From contig NZ_FOXK01000008.1 of assembly GCF_900115695.1 (NCBI RefSeq), positions 1-64,000 of the forward strand: DNA of 64,000 nt, in the 5' to 3' direction. Shown here piece after piece: positions 48,147 through 57,534 of the stretch. A program made the translations under genes and the position numbers. This stretch comes from Ectopseudomonas toyotomiensis (GTDB taxonomy: Bacteria; Pseudomonadota; Gammaproteobacteria; Pseudomonadales; Pseudomonadaceae). Below the pieces are notes generated by a model that saw only the letters and a list, made by a program, of their open reading frames with translations, searched no databases and was not told the origin of the DNA. Each line of letters starts with the position of its first letter. Positions within the stretch are counted from its first letter, which is position 1.

Positions 48147-48872
48147 TCAGTCGTTCAGGTAGCGCTGCTCGATACGCAGGTATTCGCCGCTCTCTCTGAG
48201 CATACGAAGGCCCTCGTCGAAACGCCGACGTTGTTCGTCCCGGCGAAAGCCGACACGGTATGGCGTCGGTGGGAAAATATCGAACCAGGCCAGTGGCTGG
48301 GTCACGTCGACCTGATCATCCACCTCGCGATTCAGGTGGCGGATGATGCGCTTGTCGCCCACCACCACATCGGTGCGGCCGCTGTAGAGCAGGCGATTGC
48401 GATTGATCTGCAGCGCCTCCTCACGGTAGCGCGGATTGTTCATGGCCATGCGCTCGAACTCTGGCCCCATCAGCAGTCGCGCACGCTGAAAGGCGCTGAC
48501 CGCGTACTGACCGAGGTCGGCGATCTGCTCGATCTGATAACCGCGTTTGGCCAGCGCTACCGCCACGTTCTGGTAATGGATGTAGACGTCCGAATAGAAG
48601 GCCTGCACGCCACTGCGCTCGTGAGTGGTGGTAATGGCGTCGATCTCGCCGCGGCGCAGCATCAGGTGCAAGCGCTCTATCGGCGCGTAATAGGCGGTCA
48701 CTTCAAAACCGGCGTTGTGCGCAGCACGCTCCACCAATTCATATTCCAGGCCACGCGGCTCACCTTCGTAGACATAAGGCGGCTTGTGCGTGCCAAAGCC
48801 GACATGCAGCAGCTCGGCCGCAACCGTCGGGCTCAGGCATGCCAGCATCACTCCCAGCCACCATCTGAGCAT
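48147..48872 (-). CDS. periplasmic amino-acid-type solute-binding protein
   Basis: A 241-residue protein with a signal peptide (to about residue 19) and a type 3 solute-binding fold: LHVGFGTHKPPYVYEGEPRG, LEYELVERAAHNAGFEV, LHLMLRRGEIDAITTTHERS. No transporter genes adjoin it, so it may be an orphan receptor component as is common in Pseudomonas. The ligand is unknown. Confidence 0.75.
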   Translation of the reverse strand: MLRWWLGVMLACLSPTVAAELLHVGFGTHKPPYVYEGEPRGLEYELVERAAHNAGFEVTAYYAPIERLHLMLRRGEIDAITTTHERSGVQAFYSDVYIHYQNVAVALAKRGYQIEQIADLGQYAVSAFQRARLLMGPEFERMAMNNPRYREEALQINRNRLLYSGRTDVVVGDKRIIRHLNREVDDQVDVTQPLAWFDIFPPTPYRVGFRRDEQRRRFDEGLRMLRESGEYLRIEQRYLND

Positions 48873-49019
48873 CTTCTACCCCACTATCGATCCCGCCAGA
48901 GCATAGACGCCTGGCCGCCTTCATAACCAGAGTGGATGCCGGCCGATTCATTCCGCTTTGCCCTATCGCGGCTAGACTGGCTGCACGCATTTTGCGCCTG
49001 CCTTCAGGAGATCAAGACC

Positions 49020-49997
49020 ATGCTCAAAGCCGAATACCAACAACGCGGCCCGGTGCCGCAGGACGTGATCAGCGCGGTGCCACTGCAGTTGCCGGAACCC
49101 GCTGCCGGACAAGTGCGGGTCAAGGTACTGGCTGCACCGATCAACCCGTCCGACGTGCTGACCCTGACCGGCGCCTACGGCATGCTGCCGCCACTGCCGG
49201 CCGTGGGCGGCAACGAAGGCGTCGGCAAGGTCGAGGCGCTCGGTGAAGGCGTGAGCAACTTCAAGGTCGGCCAGACCGTGCTGTTGCCGGTCGGTTGCGG
49301 TACCTGGGTCACGGCTCTGAATGCGCCAGCGGAAAAACTCATCCCGCTGCCGGATGCCGACCCGCTGCAACTGGCCATGCTTACCGTCAACCCACCCACT
49401 GCCTCGCTGCTGCTCAGCGAATTCGTCGACCTCAAGCCGGGCGACTGGGTGATCCAGAACGCCGCCAACTCCGGCGTCGGCAGCTATCTGATTCAGCTGG
49501 CCAAGCTGCGCGGTTTCAAGACCATCAACGTGGTACGCCGTGATTCGGCCATTGCCGGCGTCGAGGCCGAGGGCGGTGATCTGGTGCTGGTGGACGGCCC
49601 GGACCTGGCCAAGCGTGTGCGCGCAGCCACTGGCGGCGCCGAAGTTCGCCTGGGTATCGATGCGGTCGGCGGCGTCAGCACCGACAACCTGGCCGCAGTG
49701 CTGGCCAACGGCGGCGTATTGGTGAACTACGGCATGATGAGCGGCCAGGCCTGCCAGGTCTCTCCCGCCTCGTTCGTATTCCGTGACGTGACCCTGCGCG
49801 GTTTCTGGCTAGCCAAGTGGTTCCAGCAGGCCAGCCCGGCGCAGCAGATGAAGGTGTTCGGCGAACTGGTGCAACTGATCGCCAGCGGCAAGCTGAAGAC
49901 CCGCGTCGCGGCGACCTATGACCTGGCACACATCAAGGACGCCGTAGCCGCTGCCGCCAGCGGCGAGCGTGACGGCAAGATTCTGCTGGTGCCCTGA
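49020..49997 (+). CDS. MDR-family enoyl-thioester/quinone reductase-like protein
   Basis: A 325-residue medium-chain dehydrogenase/reductase. INPSDVLTLTGAYG, PLPAVGGNEGVGKVEALGEG and NAANSGVGSYLIQLAKLRGF are typical of 2-enoyl thioester reductases (MECR/ETR type) rather than zinc alcohol dehydrogenases, as zinc ligands are absent. It would reduce trans-2-enoyl thioesters with NADPH, or a quinone-like electrophile. AGGAG lies nine bases before the ATG at 49020. Confidence 0.8.
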   Translation: MLKAEYQQRGPVPQDVISAVPLQLPEPAAGQVRVKVLAAPINPSDVLTLTGAYGMLPPLPAVGGNEGVGKVEALGEGVSNFKVGQTVLLPVGCGTWVTALNAPAEKLIPLPDADPLQLAMLTVNPPTASLLLSEFVDLKPGDWVIQNAANSGVGSYLIQLAKLRGFKTINVVRRDSAIAGVEAEGGDLVLVDGPDLAKRVRAATGGAEVRLGIDAVGGVSTDNLAAVLANGGVLVNYGMMSGQACQVSPASFVFRDVTLRGFWLAKWFQQASPAQQMKVFGELVQLIASGKLKTRVAATYDLAHIKDAVAAAASGERDGKILLVP

Positions 49998-50280
49998 GAC
50001 CGACAGCGCACCCTGCCTCCGAAGTGCACCCGGCGCCCCCGTTCCCATGGGGCGCCCTCTCTCCTCCCGCCCCAGCGGCGCAATGCCTGCGGCGAGTACG
50101 CCCTGTGCGGGGCAGGCCACTGCCATACGCCTGCTTTATGTGCAGCGCGAAGCCGCTTAGCCAAAGCAGCTCATATCCGTGGGGAATAAGGCAAAGTGCT
50201 TTTTTCCGTGCTAGAACCTATGGGGTTGGTCATTTTATGGCCAATGGCCAATACCCCACTGACTCGCCGGACTGTCACTG

Positions 50281-52449
50281 ATGAAAACTAAAAAAGACGC
50301 CGTAGCCCCCGCAAAGGAAGCCACCCTGGCCGATATCGCCGACAACCTGCTGGCGCCACCCGCGCTGCCGGGGCACAGCGCTAGCGGCGAGCAGTATCTG
50401 TATTTCACCGAACGCGATATCGAGCGCATCCTGGATAACCTCGATGGCCTGCGCAACATGGTATTCCCGCTGGGCGAGCCGCTGGATGAGGGCGAGTCGA
50501 GCCGCATCCAGCAATTTCCCTCGGTGTGCCTGATCGGCCTTGGCCGCTGCGGCTCGAACATCGCACTGGACGTCGCCTCCCTGGTCTACAACGCGCGCCA
50601 GTTCTATCTGGAAGAGTTTCACAGCGAAGCCACTGCCACCATCGAGCAGGCCTCGCGCCCCAGTCGCTGGATTCGCAGCAACCTGCTGCGCGCGCCGCGC
50701 AAGAGCAGCAAGCCGGTATTCCTGATCGAGCCGCTGGTGATGCTCGGCGACCTGGACAAGGACATCGCCGGGCGCATCCGCTTCTCGCGCAAGGGCGAGA
50801 TGAGCGGTTTTCTCGACGACTACAGCAAGATGAAGATCATGGACCTGTCCGAGGTGCATGCCGGTGGTGCCGGCAACGCGCCGATCCTCGGGCAGTACCT
50901 GGCCAAGATCATCCTCAACAAGGACACCCAGCGTTTCTCCAACGAAGACTGGAAGTTCATCCACAGCTATCTGATCGACTCCTGCGGGATCAAGGCCAAC
51001 CAGTCGCGCCTGTACTTCTATATCTTCAGCGCCGGCGGCGGCACCGGCTCAGGCATGGCTTCGGAGTTCGGTCTGGCACAACAGTTCGCCTACATGAGCA
51101 AGACCTTCGACAGCAAGACGCCGGACGATGGAGAGGCCGAGCGCGAACGTGGTTTCGTCTTCGAACCGATCTTCACCAGCGGCATCTGCATCCTGCCGAA
51201 CATTTCCGACCAGCGCAGCGAGATGTCCGAAGCCCTGCACATCAATGCCGGACGCCTGCTCTGCAAGTACCTGGCCGAGGAATGGGACTTCTCCTACAAC
51301 TTCGACAACGAGCAGAACAGCGCCGAAAGCGTGATGCGCCGCATCCGCCCGTGGAACGCGATGATGCTGATCTCCAACGACATCATGCGTTACGCCGAGG
51401 AAAGCGGTGACGGCAGCATCCACAACATCGACGTGACCGCCATGGAGCGCCACGCCAACCAGTACATCTCGCAGCAGATCTTCAACATCCTCACTGCCCA
51501 GGCGGTGACCAGCGACTACGACCAGAACTACTTCCGCCGCGCCGGCATCGACATCGGCGAAACCATCCGCCTCGACGCCAACGACCTGTTCATGAGCCTG
51601 GCCGGCCCGGTGGCCGTGGCCTACGCCGAATCCGTGGTGCCCGAACAGCATGCCCAACTCTCGGAGAAATTCCGCGTATTGGACAAGGACCAAAGCCCGC
51701 CACGGCTGAACATCGACGACCTGTTCTTCCGCTCCATCGACCTGCCGCACTTCAACAAGGTCACCCAGGCCATCGAAGGCATCAGCCTGCTGCCGATCGA
51801 GTCCAAGCGCTATCGCCAGGCGCTGGAGCAGTACAAGTCCAGCGGCTATGACGCCACGCAACTGAGCGACCTGCACTTCTTCAAGAACTGCTCCTCGGTG
51901 GTGTCCATCGTCTCGCTGCCCAAGGACTACAAGCTGTCCTACATGGACCTGAACCGGCTCAAGACCCACCTCAACAACCTCTTCCCCAACACCACGCTCA
52001 AGCGCTACGCGCTGGTAATCGGCGCCTCGGCGAACCTGTCGCTGACCACCCTGATCGTCAAGAGCCCGTGCCTGTCGGACGACTTCCTGACCCTGATCGT
52101 CGCCTACATCAAGCGCTGCTTCGCCCGCGACCAGTACCGCTTCGACGACAGCCTGGACGACGCCATGCTCGATTTCATCGTCTCCGAGCGCTTCAACGAA
52201 GCGCAGCTCGACGCCATGCTCAACGAGCACGAAGACCCGGCGAAGATCCTCGACACCAACTGGTATGCGATCAAACCGATGTACGAGAAGAAGTACCGCG
52301 AGCTGATCCACGACACGGAGAAGTTCGTTTCGATCAATGACATCCGCCTGACACGCGAAAGTGTCAAACAGGCGATCAAGTACCTGCGCGAAATCTATCG
52401 CCACCGCATCGGCAAGACCCGGGTGATCTCGCTCAACGATTACGGATAA
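50281..52449 (+). CDS. tubulin/FtsZ-superfamily protein, 722 residues
   Basis: A 722-residue protein with the nucleotide-binding loops of the tubulin superfamily. IGLGRCGSN (85-93) fits the T1 loop, HAGGAGNAPILG (193-204) fits T3 (compare the FtsZ GAGGNPEIG pattern), and AGGGTGSGM (251-259) is the T4 signature. LDANDLFMSLAG (431-442) may be the T7 catalytic loop. It is about twice the length of FtsZ, with a basic N-terminal tail and a C-terminal extension of unknown fold. It is most like the large FtsZ-like families proposed to act in membrane remodelling, not division FtsZ. It lies 69 bp upstream of a MucR-like gene on the same strand. Confidence 0.8.
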   Translation: MKTKKDAVAPAKEATLADIADNLLAPPALPGHSASGEQYLYFTERDIERILDNLDGLRNMVFPLGEPLDEGESSRIQQFPSVCLIGLGRCGSNIALDVASLVYNARQFYLEEFHSEATATIEQASRPSRWIRSNLLRAPRKSSKPVFLIEPLVMLGDLDKDIAGRIRFSRKGEMSGFLDDYSKMKIMDLSEVHAGGAGNAPILGQYLAKIILNKDTQRFSNEDWKFIHSYLIDSCGIKANQSRLYFYIFSAGGGTGSGMASEFGLAQQFAYMSKTFDSKTPDDGEAERERGFVFEPIFTSGICILPNISDQRSEMSEALHINAGRLLCKYLAEEWDFSYNFDNEQNSAESVMRRIRPWNAMMLISNDIMRYAEESGDGSIHNIDVTAMERHANQYISQQIFNILTAQAVTSDYDQNYFRRAGIDIGETIRLDANDLFMSLAGPVAVAYAESVVPEQHAQLSEKFRVLDKDQSPPRLNIDDLFFRSIDLPHFNKVTQAIEGISLLPIESKRYRQALEQYKSSGYDATQLSDLHFFKNCSSVVSIVSLPKDYKLSYMDLNRLKTHLNNLFPNTTLKRYALVIGASANLSLTTLIVKSPCLSDDFLTLIVAYIKRCFARDQYRFDDSLDDAMLDFIVSERFNEAQLDAMLNEHEDPAKILDTNWYAIKPMYEKKYRELIHDTEKFVSINDIRLTRESVKQAIKYLREIYRHRIGKTRVISLNDYG

Positions 52450-52518
52450 TAGGTGGTACGGGCGTGCCTGTGCTTCACTGACTAAGGCACTCACACTGCC
52501 GCAAGGCGGGAGATGGCT

Positions 52519-54699
52519 ATGGAAGGACTGTCGATCCGCTTTCTTGCCAACCTACCCGAGCAGGGCCAGCTCCTGCTCAATTGCGAACACGATCCCTGGC
52601 TGGTGACACTGTCATACGTCATCGCCAGCGTCGGCAGCCTCAGCACGTTGACCATCGCCAGGCACCTCGATAACGTCCTGAGGCGCAGCATGCGTCTGGT
52701 CTGGGGGCTGCTCGGCGGGCTGTGCCTGGCCGGCGCCATCTGGTCCATGCACTTCATCGGCATGCTGGCGTTCCAGGCGCCTGTCGCCATTCGCTATGAC
52801 CTCGCCACCACCGTACTGTCGCTGCTGGTGGCCCTGGCCGCCGCCCTCCTGGCCGTGTACTACATGGCCATGCCGCGTCCCGGCCTGAGCCGCCAGTTGC
52901 TGGCCGCCAGCATCATCGGCCTGGGTATCAGCGCCATGCACTACAGCGGGATGGCGGCGATCCGTTCGGAGGCCCAGGCCTACTACCACGGCGGCCTGTT
53001 CACCCTGTCCATCGTCGTCGCCATCAGCGCCAGCTTCGCCGCGCTGCTGCTCAACCGCTACGTGCGCCATGGCTCGCAGCTTCGCCAACGCTGGCTGAAG
53101 TATTCCGCAGCGCTGGTGATGGGCGCGGCGATCGCCTCGATGCACTACACCGGCATGGCCGCACTCAAACTGGTGGTGCCGGACGGCACGCCGCTGCAGT
53201 TGCGTAGCGCCGACAACAGCGTGCAACTGGTTCTGATCGTCGCCTCCATCACCTTGCTGATTCTCAGCCTGAGCCTGGCCGCGGCCTGGGCCGGCCGTAA
53301 GCTCGACGACAAGGAGCGCGACCTGCAACGGGTCAATACCCTGCTGGTGCAGCTCGATCAGGCCAAGGCCTCGCTGGAGCAGGTGGCGCATTTCGATCCC
53401 CTGACCGAGCTGCTCAACCGCCGTGGCTTCAACCGGGTGTTCGCCGCCACCCTGGAGGAACACGCGGTCACCGGCCGCAGCCTGGCGGTGATGTTCCTCG
53501 ATGTCGACCACTTCAAACGCATCAATGACAGCCTTGGTCACGACGCCGGCGACGAGTTGCTGCGCGTGGTGGCGCAACGCATCCGCAGTGCGCTGCGTGA
53601 GCGCGACATCATCGCGCGCTTCGGTGGCGACGAATTCTGCGTGGTCGCCAGCCTCGACAGCAACGCCGACCCGCGCGCACTGGCCGCGCGCATGCTGGAG
53701 CACATGAAGGAGCCGATCAGCTTTGCCGGACGCAAGATCGTGATGACCACCAGCGTCGGCATCAGCCTGTTCCCGCAGGATGGCAGCAACGCCGACGAAC
53801 TGCTCAAGCACGCTGACCTGGCGCTGTACCAATCCAAGGGCAGCGGGCGCAACGTGGTGCATTTCTTCAACCCGCACCTGAAGCAGAAAGCCTCGTTCGA
53901 GCTGCAACTGGAAGAAGACCTGCGCCAGGCCCTGCAGCAGGACAGTGGCCTGACCCTGTTCTACCAACCGATCATCGATCTGCGCAGCGGCGTGTTGAGC
54001 AAACTCGAAGCCCTGGTGCGCTGGCATCACCCACAGCACGGTTTGCTGACACCCGAGCGCTTCATCGCCATCGCCGAAGCCAACGGCTTCATCGATCAGC
54101 TCGACAACTGGGTGTTGCGCCGCGCCTGTCTCGACCTCAACAGCCTGGACCGCCTCGGCTATCCGGGGTTGAAGATCGCGGTCAACTGCTCGGCGCTGAA
54201 CCTGGCCAACGATCAGTTGCCTGGGCGCATCGAGCAGTTGTTGAACGCGACGCGTTGCCCCGCTCACTGCCTGGAGCTGGAGGTGACCGAGAGCGCACTG
54301 CTGAGCAACATCAACCGCGCCATCGGCCTGCTGGAAAATATCCGCGCGCTGGGCGTCAGCCTGTCCATCGACGACTTCGGCACCGGCTATTCCTCGCTCG
54401 CCTACCTGCGCCGCCTGCCGCTGGATACGCTGAAGGTCGACCGCTCCTTCATTCAGGACGTGGCCCACTCCAGTCAGGACCGCGAGATCGTCCACGCCAT
54501 CATCGCCATGGCCCACGCCCTGCATCTGAAGGTCGTCGCCGAAGGCGTGGAAACCGCTGAGCAGCTGGCGTTCCTGCAGGAACGCGATTGCGATCAGGTG
54601 CAGGGCTACCTGTTCAGCAAACCGGTACCGCTGGAGGAAATCCTGGCCCGCTTCCCGCCGCATTACCGGCCACTGGAGCGGGTGGCGGCAAGGTCTTGA
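52519..54699 (+). CDS. mucR: MHYT-GGDEF-EAL protein, MucR-like
   Basis: A 726-residue protein. The N-terminal MHYT sensor spans about seven helices with MHFIGM, MHYSGM and MHYTGM motifs (proposed to bind metal and sense gas). A GGDEF domain (FLDVDHFKRINDSLGHDAGD, FGGDEF) with RERD as the inhibitory site follows, then an EAL domain (SKLEALVRW, DDFGTGYSSL, VEGVET). Domain order and length match MucR of P. aeruginosa, which links c-di-GMP to alginate production. GGGAG lies six bases before the ATG at 52519, preferred over 52513. Confidence 0.9.
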   Translation: MEGLSIRFLANLPEQGQLLLNCEHDPWLVTLSYVIASVGSLSTLTIARHLDNVLRRSMRLVWGLLGGLCLAGAIWSMHFIGMLAFQAPVAIRYDLATTVLSLLVALAAALLAVYYMAMPRPGLSRQLLAASIIGLGISAMHYSGMAAIRSEAQAYYHGGLFTLSIVVAISASFAALLLNRYVRHGSQLRQRWLKYSAALVMGAAIASMHYTGMAALKLVVPDGTPLQLRSADNSVQLVLIVASITLLILSLSLAAAWAGRKLDDKERDLQRVNTLLVQLDQAKASLEQVAHFDPLTELLNRRGFNRVFAATLEEHAVTGRSLAVMFLDVDHFKRINDSLGHDAGDELLRVVAQRIRSALRERDIIARFGGDEFCVVASLDSNADPRALAARMLEHMKEPISFAGRKIVMTTSVGISLFPQDGSNADELLKHADLALYQSKGSGRNVVHFFNPHLKQKASFELQLEEDLRQALQQDSGLTLFYQPIIDLRSGVLSKLEALVRWHHPQHGLLTPERFIAIAEANGFIDQLDNWVLRRACLDLNSLDRLGYPGLKIAVNCSALNLANDQLPGRIEQLLNATRCPAHCLELEVTESALLSNINRAIGLLENIRALGVSLSIDDFGTGYSSLAYLRRLPLDTLKVDRSFIQDVAHSSQDREIVHAIIAMAHALHLKVVAEGVETAEQLAFLQERDCDQVQGYLFSKPVPLEEILARFPPHYRPLERVAARS

Positions 54700-54784
54700 G
54701 CCTTCGCCCCAGAGCAAAGGATCGCCGCTAAAGCGCCTCCTACAAGCAGTTGTGCAACCCCTGTCGGAGGGGGCTTCAGTTCCC

Positions 54785-54872
54785 GTAGGGTGCGCCGTGC
54801 GCACCGAGCCAAAACCCAATCACCGATCCAGCCGACAACCATGCGAATCGCGGTGCGCACAGCACACCCTAC
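54785..54872. repeat. REPIN, GGTGCGC class
   Basis: A plus-strand REP at 54785-54805 faces a minus-strand copy at 54852-54872 with two changes in the loop (ACAGCAC versus ACGGCGC). Both have GTAG heads. The TAG of the right-hand head is the stop codon of the hydroxypyruvate isomerase gene (54871-54869). Confidence 0.8.
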
Positions 54873-55660
54873 ATGCACATGCGCTGTTGCCACTGTGCCA
54901 ACCAGCCCAGACTCGCCTGCGTACCCACCTCGCCCGGCTTGTACTCGGCGCCCAGCCAGCCGCTGTAACCGCTGTCACGTAACGCACCGAGCAGCGCGGG
55001 GAACGCCAGCTCGCCGGTACCTGGCGCGCCACGCCCCGGCACGTCGGCGAACTGCACATGACCGATGCGCCCGGCCAGCAGGCGCATGCCTGCGGCCACG
55101 TCCAGCCCCTGACGCGCCATATGGTAGAGGTCGTACTGCACGGCCAGATTCGGGTGATCCACTGCACGTAGCAGCGTATCCAGATCCTCCGGCGTATTGA
55201 TCAGAAAGCCCGGCATGTCGATCGGGTTGATCGCCTCCACCAACACGCGGATACCCAACGACGCGAAGGCCTCGGCGCTCTTGCGCAAGTTGGCGGCCAG
55301 GCAATCCAGCGCCTGCTCGCGGCTCACGCCTTCGGCCAGGCGGCCGGGCAGCACATTGATGCAGGCCGGGCGCGCCATGGCGGCGTAGGTCAACGCCTCC
55401 TGCAGGGCGGCGTCGAACTCGGCCTGGCGCGCCGGCACGCTAGCCAGGCCGGGGCCACCGCTCATCAGATCGCCTGCCGGCACGTTGATCAGCACAAGCG
55501 GCAGAGCGGTCAACTCCAGCACTTCTTTCAGGGCTACCGCTGGCAACTCGTAGGGAAACTGAATTTCCACGCCATCGAAACCCGCCGTCATCGCCGCCAG
55601 CACACGCTCGCGCAGCGGCAACTCGGTGAACAGCATGGACAGGTTGGCCGCGATCTTCAT
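54869..55660 (-). CDS. hyi: hydroxypyruvate isomerase
   Basis: A 263-residue xylose-isomerase-like TIM barrel: MKIAANLSMLFTELPLRERV, FDGVEIQFPYE, CINVLPGR, VLVEAINPIDMPGFLI, YDLYHMARQG and GHVQFADVPGRGAPGTGE, all Hyi hallmarks. It converts hydroxypyruvate to tartronate semialdehyde. Its ATG overlaps the glxR stop (ATGA). The last residues (QRMCM) run into a REP whose GTAG provides the stop, so the C-terminus may have been altered by that insertion. Confidence 0.9.
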   Translation of the reverse strand: MKIAANLSMLFTELPLRERVLAAMTAGFDGVEIQFPYELPAVALKEVLELTALPLVLINVPAGDLMSGGPGLASVPARQAEFDAALQEALTYAAMARPACINVLPGRLAEGVSREQALDCLAANLRKSAEAFASLGIRVLVEAINPIDMPGFLINTPEDLDTLLRAVDHPNLAVQYDLYHMARQGLDVAAGMRLLAGRIGHVQFADVPGRGAPGTGELAFPALLGALRDSGYSGWLGAEYKPGEVGTQASLGWLAQWQQRMCM

Positions 55661-56547
55661 GGGCACTGCTCCCGCAGCAGCTCCACCAGCGTGGCGGGGT
55701 CGCGTTCCAGGTTGCCCTGGCTGCCATGCAGACGCATCAGTTGCGCGGCGAGGCCGCTCATGGGCGTGGAGCTGCCCTGTTCGCGCGCCAGTTTCACTGC
55801 GGTGTCGAGATCCTTGAGCAACGTGCGTACATGCCACTTGATCGGCTCGAACTGGCTCGCTGCCATCTGCGGCGCGAGGATCTGCAGCGGCTTGGAATCG
55901 GCGAAACCGCCGGCCAGGGCCGGGGCGATCAGGCTGGCATCGACGCCGGAGCGCTCGGCCAGCGCCACCACTTCGGCGATCACCAGCGCATTGCAGGCAA
56001 CGATCATCTGGTTGCACACCTTGGTCACCTGCCCGGCACCCACCTCGCCCATGCGTGTCAGGCGCTGACCCAGATGCGCCAGCACCGGGCGCACACGCTC
56101 CACATCCTCTTCGCGGCCGCCAGCCATGATCGCCAGCGTGCCGGCCTCAGCCCCCGGCGTGCCGCCGGAAACCGGCGCATCCACCCAGCGCATGCCAGTA
56201 CGTGCCTCCAGCTCGGCGGCCATCTCACGGGTGGCTGCCGGCTCGAGGCTGGAAAAGTCCACCAGCAACTGCCCCGGCCGCGCGCCCTCGACGATCCCGC
56301 CCGGGCCGAACACCACCTCGCGCACCACCTCGGTATTGGCCAGGCAGAGCATCACCACATTGGCGTCGCGACACAGCTCGGCGGGGTTCTCCACACGATG
56401 CGCGCCCAGCTCCAGCAGCGGCGCGCACTTGTCCGGCGTGCGGTTCCACAGGGTCAGCGGGTAGCCTGCGGTGAGCAGGCGGCGGGTCATCGGCAGGCCC
56501 ATCAGACCAATCCCGGCGAAGGCCAGGGCGGGCAGCGTTGCAGTCAT
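55657..56547 (-). CDS. glxR: tartronate semialdehyde reductase
   Basis: A 296-residue beta-hydroxyacid dehydrogenase: FAGIGLMGLPMTRRLLTAGY (Rossmann), DAPVSGGTPGAEAGTLAIMA (substrate-binding DAPVSGG), and GQVTKVCNQMIVACN with the catalytic lysine. It reduces tartronate semialdehyde to glycerate, the step after Hyi, which it overlaps by four bases. Glyoxylate carboligase (gcl) is not in the window, so the pathway is only partly encoded here. GarR-type activity is equally possible. Confidence 0.9.
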   Translation of the reverse strand: MTATLPALAFAGIGLMGLPMTRRLLTAGYPLTLWNRTPDKCAPLLELGAHRVENPAELCRDANVVMLCLANTEVVREVVFGPGGIVEGARPGQLLVDFSSLEPAATREMAAELEARTGMRWVDAPVSGGTPGAEAGTLAIMAGGREEDVERVRPVLAHLGQRLTRMGEVGAGQVTKVCNQMIVACNALVIAEVVALAERSGVDASLIAPALAGGFADSKPLQILAPQMAASQFEPIKWHVRTLLKDLDTAVKLAREQGSSTPMSGLAAQLMRLHGSQGNLERDPATLVELLREQCP

Positions 56548-56682
56548 CGATCAACTCCAGGCAGTTCGTATCCAGCGCGCATCTTAACCCCGGAGTCAGT
56601 TGTGTGCTGCCGGGGCTGCATCGGCAGCGTCGGGCCACTATACTCCGCGCGCCTTCCCCGCTATTGAACCGGAGAATCCGAC

Positions 56683-57534
56683 ATGTTCAAGAACACCCTG
56701 GCGCTCGCCGCCGGCATCGCCCTATCCGTATCCGCTGTATTCGCGCAAGCCGCCGACGTCCTCAAGGTCTCGGCCATCCCTGACGAAGCCCCCACCGAAC
56801 TGCTGCGCAAATTCAAGCCGCTGGGCGCCTACCTGGAGCAGGAACTGGGCATGAAGGTGGAGTTCGTACCGGTAGCCGACTACGCCGCCGTGGTCGAAGC
56901 GCTGGCCGCTGACCGTATCGACATGGCCTGGCTGGGCGGTTTCACCTTCGTCCAGGCGCGCCTGAAAACCGGCAATGCCGTGCCGCTGGTGCAGCGTGAG
57001 CAGGACGCCGAGTTCACCAGCAAGTTCATCACCTCCGACCCGGCGGTGAAATCGCTGCAGGATCTGAAAGGCAAGAGCTTCGCCTTCGGTTCGGTGTCCT
57101 CCACCTCCGGCAGCCTGATGCCGCGCTACTTCATGCTGCAGGACGGCATCAAGCCGGAAGACTTCTTCAGCCGCGTGGCCTATTCCGGCGCCCACGACGC
57201 CACCGCGGCTTGGGTGCAGGCCGGCAAGGCTGATGCCGGCGTGCTCAACGCCTCGGTGTGGCAGAAGCTGGTGGATGCCGGCAAGGTCGACACCGACAAG
57301 GTCAAGGTCTTCGCCACCACCCCGACCTACTACGACTACAACTGGACCGTGCGCGGCAACCTCGACGCCGACCTGCAGGCGAAGATCAAGGCCGCCTTCC
57401 TCGCCCTCGATCCGGCCAAGCCGGAGCACAAGGCGATTCTCGACCTGCAGGCCGCCAGCCGCTTCATCGAAACCAAGCCCGAGAACTACGAAGGCATCGA
57501 AGAAGCCGCTCGCGCCGCTGGTCTGTTGAAGTGA
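56683..57534 (+). CDS. PhnD-type ABC substrate-binding protein (putative selenate/phosphonate)
   Basis: A 283-residue periplasmic protein with a signal peptide (to about residue 23, AQA-AD). LKVSAIPDEAPTELLRKFKP, MAWLGGFTFVQARL, KGKSFAFGSVSSTSGSLMPR and WVQAGKADAGVLNASVW fit the PhnD/PtxB phosphonate-binding family, in which this subgroup is often labelled putative selenate transporter. It heads a four-gene operon with an ATPase and two permeases, each overlapping or touching the next. The ligand is not settled by sequence. Confidence 0.82.
   Translation: MFKNTLALAAGIALSVSAVFAQAADVLKVSAIPDEAPTELLRKFKPLGAYLEQELGMKVEFVPVADYAAVVEALAADRIDMAWLGGFTFVQARLKTGNAVPLVQREQDAEFTSKFITSDPAVKSLQDLKGKSFAFGSVSSTSGSLMPRYFMLQDGIKPEDFFSRVAYSGAHDATAAWVQAGKADAGVLNASVWQKLVDAGKVDTDKVKVFATTPTYYDYNWTVRGNLDADLQAKIKAAFLALDPAKPEHKAILDLQAASRFIETKPENYEGIEEAARAAGLLK

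Noticed and set aside
51049..54819. Minus-strand frames of 481 and 735 codons opposite the tubulin-like and MHYT-GGDEF-EAL genes
   Set aside because: Both plus-strand genes are complete with conserved motifs; the antisense frames have no recognisable domain.
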